In this document: piece by piece, positions 60,315 through 64,000 of the stretch | How the letters are laid out: the number at the start of each line of letters is the position of its first letter | How positions within the stretch are numbered: position 1 is the stretch's first letter | Assembly (NCBI RefSeq): GCF_033343995.1 | Contig: NZ_CP137573.1 | Location: forward strand, 6,605,001-6,669,000 | Direction of reading: 5' to 3' | Length of the DNA stretch: 64,000 bases | Source: Streptomyces sp. HUAS YS2 | Lineage (GTDB): Bacteria; Actinomycetota; Actinomycetes; Streptomycetales; Streptomycetaceae | The notes under the pieces: generated by a model | Told to the model about the DNA's origin: nothing | The model's database searches: none | What the model saw: the letters and a program-made list of their open reading frames with translations, nothing else | Program-made: the position numbers and the translations under genes

Positions 60315-61646
60315 ATGATCATCCCTCTGCTCCTGCTGCTCACGGCCCTGCTCCTGATCGTCGCGAACGGCTTCTTCGTGGCCGCCGAGTTCGGCCTCGT
60401 CACCGTGGAACGCCCCGACGCCGAACAGGCCGCGGCCGCCGGCGACCGGCGCGCCCGCACCGTCGTCAAGGCCCTGGGCGAGCTGTCGTTCCAGCTCTCC
60501 GGCACCCAGCTCGGCATCACCATCACCTCGCTCGTGGTCGGCATGCTCGCCCAGCCCGCGCTCGCCGCGCTGCTGGCCCCGCCGCTCGCCGCGACCGGAC
60601 TGCCCGCCGGCGCGGTCCCCGGCATCGCGGTGGTGACCGGCATGCTGCTGGCCTCCGCCGTCCAGATGGTGATCGGCGAACTCGTCCCCAAGAACTGGGC
60701 GGTCTCCCGGCCGCTCCAGGTGGCCCGGTTCGTCGCCGGCCCGCAGTACCTGTTCTCCTCGGCGTTCCGGCCGGTGATCGCCCTGCTCAACACGGTCGCC
60801 AACCGGCTAGTCCGGCTGTTCGGCGTCGAGCCGACCGAGGAGCTGGCCTCCGCCCGCACCCCCGGCGAGCTGGTCGCGCTGGCCCGCCACTCGGCCCGGG
60901 CCGGGGCACTCGAACAGGACACCGCGGACCTCTTCGTACGGACCCTGTCGCTCGGCGGGCTCACCGCCCAGCACGTCATGACGCCGCGGGTGAAGGTCAG
61001 CTCGCTGCGGTCCGACGCCACCGCCGCCGACGTCCTCAACCTGACCAGGGCCACCGGCCTCTCGCGCTTCCCGGTCTACCGCGACCGCATCGACGAGATC
61101 ACCGGCATGGTCCACCTCAAGGACGCGCTCGCCGTGCCGGTGCACGAACGGCTGCGCACCTCCGTCGGCCGGATCGCCGTCCCGCCGCTGCTGGTGCCGG
61201 AGACCCTGCCGGCTCAGCAGCTGCTCGAACGGCTCCGCCGCGAGCAGCCGATCGCCGTCGTGGTCGACGAGTACGGCGGCACGGCCGGGGTCGTCACCCT
61301 GGAGGACATCGTCGAGGAACTCGTCGGCGAGGTCCGCGACGAGCACGACACCGCCGCCGACGAGCGCCCCGAGCTGACCTCCGTCGCCGCCGAGGACGGC
61401 CAGCCGGCCTGGGAGGCGGACGGCAGCTGCCGGGTCCACACCCTGCACCGGATAGGCCTCGAGGTGCCCGACGGGCCGTACGAGACCGTCGCCGGACTGG
61501 TCGCGGACCTGCTGGGACGGATCCCCGCCCCCGGCGACCGAGCCGAACTCCCCGGCTGGCGGCTCTCCGTGCGGCAGGTCGACCGGTTCCGCGCGGAGCG
61601 GGTGCGCCTGGTGCGTACCGCGAAGGTCCCGGAGGCGGCCCGGTGA
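60315..61646 (+). CDS. CNNM/CorC-type membrane protein with CBS pair (HlyC-like), first copy
   Basis: A 443-residue protein of the family linked to Mg or Co efflux. The N-terminal CNNM transmembrane domain (about 1-150) has VANGFFVAAEFGLVTV and IGELVPKNWAVSRP. Two CBS domains (about 200-335) include TPRVKVSSLRSDATAADV and VVVDEYGGTAGVVTLEDIVEELVGE. A C-terminal CorC_HlyC domain completes the standard architecture. A leader hairpin (cgccgcc with ggcggcg) takes in the ribosome binding site region. It overlaps the next gene by four bases (GTGA). Confidence 0.92.
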   Translation: MIIPLLLLLTALLLIVANGFFVAAEFGLVTVERPDAEQAAAAGDRRARTVVKALGELSFQLSGTQLGITITSLVVGMLAQPALAALLAPPLAATGLPAGAVPGIAVVTGMLLASAVQMVIGELVPKNWAVSRPLQVARFVAGPQYLFSSAFRPVIALLNTVANRLVRLFGVEPTEELASARTPGELVALARHSARAGALEQDTADLFVRTLSLGGLTAQHVMTPRVKVSSLRSDATAADVLNLTRATGLSRFPVYRDRIDEITGMVHLKDALAVPVHERLRTSVGRIAVPPLLVPETLPAQQLLERLRREQPIAVVVDEYGGTAGVVTLEDIVEELVGEVRDEHDTAADERPELTSVAAEDGQPAWEADGSCRVHTLHRIGLEVPDGPYETVAGLVADLLGRIPAPGDRAELPGWRLSVRQVDRFRAERVRLVRTAKVPEAAR

Positions 61647-62728
61647 GCGCCCTCCAACTGCTGTTCGCCCTGCTCCTGGTGGTCGCGAACGGCTTCTTCG
61701 TCGGCGCCGAGTTCGCGCTGGTCTCGGTGCGCCGCAGCCAGATCGAACCGCTGCCCGGCAAGCGGGCCCGCCAGGTGCTGTACGGGCTCGAGAACCTGCC
61801 GCAGATGATGGCCGCGGCCCAGTTCGGCATCACGGTCTGCTCGCTGACACTGGGCGCGGTCGCCGAGCCGACCGTGGCCCGGCTCCTGGAGCCGGTCTTC
61901 CACGCGGTCCACGTCCCCGAGGGCCTGATCCATCCACTGGGCTACGTGGTGGCCCTCGCTCTGGTGGTCTTCCTGCACCTCGTCGTCGGCGAGATGGTGC
62001 CGAAGAACCTGGCGATGGCGGCTCCGGAGCGCACCGCGCTGCTGCTGAGCCCGGCGCTCGTCGGCTTCGCCCGGCTCTGCCGGCCGGTCACGCACGCGCT
62101 GGGCGCCTGCGCCCGGGTGGTCCTGCGGGCCTTCCGGGTCGAGCCCAAGGACGAGGTGGAGGCGGTCTTCACCAGCAGCCAGCTCGGCCGCCTCGTCGAG
62201 GACGCCGGCCAGGCCGGACTGCTCGACCCGGCCGAGCAGGAGCGACTGGAGGATGCGCTGGAGCTGGGCAGCCGCCCGGTGACGGACGTCCTCATCCGCC
62301 CGGCTGCCCTGGTGACGGTCACCCCGTCGGTCACCCCGCGGGAGATCGAGGAGCTGACCGTGCGGACCGGCTACTCGCGTTTCCCGGTCCGGGTCGGGGG
62401 CGGCGGGCGGTACGGGTCGTTCATGGGGTTCGTCCACGTCAAGGACGTGCTCGATGTGGAGGACCGGGAGCGGGCCGTGCCGCAGCAGATGTGGCGGCCG
62501 ATGGCGACGCTGGGGGCCGAGCTGCCGCTCGACGACGCCCTCACCGTGATGCGCCGGGCAGCCACCCATCTCGCCCAGGTCGCGGACGCCTCCGGCCGGG
62601 TCCTCGGCCTCGTGGCGCTGGAGGACGTCCTGGAACTCCTGGTCGGCGAGGTCCGCGATCCCGCCCACCGCGTCACCGTCCCGGCGGCCGCGCGAGCGGA
62701 GGGCGCGGAGAAGGCGCTGACCGGCTGA
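61643..62728 (+). CDS. CNNM/CorC-type membrane protein with CBS pair, short second copy
   Basis: A 361-residue paralogue of the preceding gene. The CNNM domain repeats the same opening motif (VANGFFVGAEFALVSVRRSQIEP) and GEMVPKNLAMAAPE. The CBS pair (about 200-340) ends with VLGLVALEDVLELLVGEVRD. The C-terminal CorC_HlyC domain found in the first copy is missing. Tandem long and short copies suggest a heterodimeric transporter. The GTG start overlaps the first gene's stop. Confidence 0.91.
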   Translation: MSALQLLFALLLVVANGFFVGAEFALVSVRRSQIEPLPGKRARQVLYGLENLPQMMAAAQFGITVCSLTLGAVAEPTVARLLEPVFHAVHVPEGLIHPLGYVVALALVVFLHLVVGEMVPKNLAMAAPERTALLLSPALVGFARLCRPVTHALGACARVVLRAFRVEPKDEVEAVFTSSQLGRLVEDAGQAGLLDPAEQERLEDALELGSRPVTDVLIRPAALVTVTPSVTPREIEELTVRTGYSRFPVRVGGGGRYGSFMGFVHVKDVLDVEDRERAVPQQMWRPMATLGAELPLDDALTVMRRAATHLAQVADASGRVLGLVALEDVLELLVGEVRDPAHRVTVPAAARAEGAEKALTG

Positions 62729-62738
62729 CCCGGCGCCG

Positions 62739-64000
62739 TCAGGTGCCCGGCGGGTCCTGGGGGTCGCGGTCCGACGGGCCGCGACCCGACAGGACCTCGC
62801 CGTACGCCTGCATCAGGTCCGGCAGCCGCAGGGTGGCCAGGTCCTCGCGCGTGGGAGTGCCGGGATAGCCGGAGAGCCGCAGGTCCCGGTACGCGCAGGA
62901 CTTCTCGTACAGGGTCCGCAGGAAGCGGCCGTTCCCGAGCTCGTCGATCCAGCTCTGGTCGACCACGTGGCCGCTGATCGAGCGCAGCTCGTCCAGCGAC
63001 TCCTCGTCCCAGCCGTCCCCGTTCGCCGCGGCCAGCACCTCGCCGATCGCGGTGAGTTCGAGCGGCCGGTACGAGGGGAAGTCCACCCGGGTCGTGAACC
63101 GGGACGAGAGGCCGGGGTTGGCGGCCAGCAGCCGGTCCATGCCCTCGGGATAGCCGGCCAGGATCACCACCAGGTGGTCGCGGTTGTCCTCGGCCCGCTT
63201 CAGCAGCACCTGAAGGGCCTCGTCGCCGTACGCGTCGCCCTTGCTGTAGCCGGAGTTGGAGAGCGAGTACGCCTCGTCGACGAAGAGCACCCCGCCCACC
63301 GCCGAGTCGATCAGCTCATTGGCCTTCACCGCCGTCTGACCGAGGAACTCTCCCACCAGATCGGCCCGTTGGGCCTCCACGAGGTGATCGCCGCCGAGCA
63401 GTCCCAGGGCGTAGAAGACCCGGCCGAGGATCCGCGCCACGGTGGTCTTCCCGGTGCCGGACGGGCCGGAGAAGACGAAGTGCCGCTTCGGTGGCTGTAC
63501 GGGAAGACCCTGCTCGGCCCGCAGCCGCGCCATCTCCAGCTGCGCCGACAACGCCTTGACCTGCCGTTTCACCGGCTCCAGGCCGACCATCCGCTCCAGC
63601 TCGGCGAGGGCCTCGGCGAGCAGGGCCGGGTCCGTGGTGCCGGCCGGGAAGCGCGGCGGCCCGGGCTGCTGTGCCGGGACGACCGCCTTCTCCCGCACGC
63701 CGTCCGGCGGCGGGGCCGGCGGCACCGCCCCGGGCGCCGGCTGCGGCGGCTCGCCGGCCAGCCGGAGCCCCTCTCCGAGGGCACCCTCGGTCTCGCACCG
63801 GTCGGCGTCCACGCTGTCCTGGCCGAGACCGCCGAGCGCCACCGCCGCGTACCCCGCCGGGTCGTCGGCGCCCTCGAAGCCGTCGTACTCCGCGATCGCG
63901 GCGAGCCGGGCCGAGGTGTCCATGAACGCCGGGTCGATCCGGTGCACCGCCCGGTACAGCGGGAGCGCGGCGGCGCTGCGGCCGGTGCCCTCGTGCGCCC
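62739..64000 (-). CDS. CbxX/CfxQ/SpoVK-type AAA+ ATPase, 5' end beyond the window
   Basis: At least 420 residues; the frame stays open to the right edge, so the start lies outside. The visible N-terminus (ALPLYRAVHRIDPAFMDTSARLA) looks like a TPR-type helical region, followed by a Pro-rich linker. The AAA+ module has Walker A GPSGTGKTT, Walker B GGVLFVDEAYSL, a sensor in VILAGYPEGMDRLL and the Arg finger region NPGLSSRFTTRVDF. The layout resembles EccA-like ATPases of type VII secretion and Rubisco-activase CbbX; which process it serves is not shown by the visible neighbours. Confidence 0.88.
   Translation of the reverse strand, partial: AHEGTGRSAAALPLYRAVHRIDPAFMDTSARLAAIAEYDGFEGADDPAGYAAVALGGLGQDSVDADRCETEGALGEGLRLAGEPPQPAPGAVPPAPPPDGVREKAVVPAQQPGPPRFPAGTTDPALLAEALAELERMVGLEPVKRQVKALSAQLEMARLRAEQGLPVQPPKRHFVFSGPSGTGKTTVARILGRVFYALGLLGGDHLVEAQRADLVGEFLGQTAVKANELIDSAVGGVLFVDEAYSLSNSGYSKGDAYGDEALQVLLKRAEDNRDHLVVILAGYPEGMDRLLAANPGLSSRFTTRVDFPSYRPLELTAIGEVLAAANGDGWDEESLDELRSISGHVVDQSWIDELGNGRFLRTLYEKSCAYRDLRLSGYPGTPTREDLATLRLPDLMQAYGEVLSGRGPSDRDPQDPPGT

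Overview
This 64-kb window is chromosomal DNA from a high-GC actinomycete, almost certainly a Streptomyces. GC is very high, with frequent GTG/TTG starts, genes packed with 1- to 14-base stop/start overlaps, perfect GC-rich hairpin terminators mostly lacking T-tracts, and lineage markers: BldD with its complete c-di-GMP motif, the 107-residue sIHF, and the RNase Sa/barstar pair. From memory, the gene order matches the core-chromosome segment around bldD in Streptomyces coelicolor. I see no prophage, insertion sequence, CRISPR array, tRNA or rRNA. Most of the window is conserved housekeeping DNA.

Layout. (1) 1-9661: alaS (cut by the window edge), ruvX, mltG, aroE, then a small secreted protein on the opposite strand, then aroC-aroK-aroB-aroQ, the shikimate block. 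(2) 9763-13164: a P-loop protein with a proline-rich head, a degenerate M24 peptidase-like protein, efp and nusB. bldD lies convergent behind a bidirectional terminator. (3) 14116-24197: the pyrimidine operon pyrR-pyrB-pyrC-membrane protein-carA-carB, then pyrD-pyrF, headed by a PyrR-binding RNA element that takes in the pyrR ribosome binding site. (4) 24466-35229: sIHF, gmk, rpoZ, coaBC, metK, priA, a small HTH protein, fmt, rsmB and rpe, with a repeat-rich 458-bp gap after priA.

(5) 35428-39963: a SorC-type sugar-responsive regulator, a secreted RNase with its barstar-like inhibitor, guaB1 and an SGNH hydrolase. (6) 40278-45702: the most interesting part. An APC amino-acid permease and an Lrp/AsnC regulator form one transcription unit. 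About 0.9 kb downstream, a nitrilase-family amidase and a DavB-like flavin 2-monooxygenase form another. Both units have the same promoter architecture, with three helically phased CGCAA boxes at matching distances upstream of the -35. I infer an AsnC-controlled module for taking up a basic amino acid (lysine or arginine) and degrading it oxidatively through an amide. (7) 45758-53704: a DUF5995 protein, an NCS2 uracil/xanthine permease, a divergent MFS/ROK pair sharing an operator, an NAD(P)-binding protein, and a large secreted GH18 chitinase with a classic chi/DasR-type promoter.

(8) 53949-58368: an FMN riboswitch controlling ribD-ribE-ribM-ribBA-ribH. (9) 58427-60084: hisE, hisG and a PH-domain membrane protein. 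(10) 60315-62728: a tandem pair of CNNM/CorC-type membrane proteins with a structured leader. (11) 62739-64000: a CbxX/SpoVK-type AAA ATPase running off the right edge.
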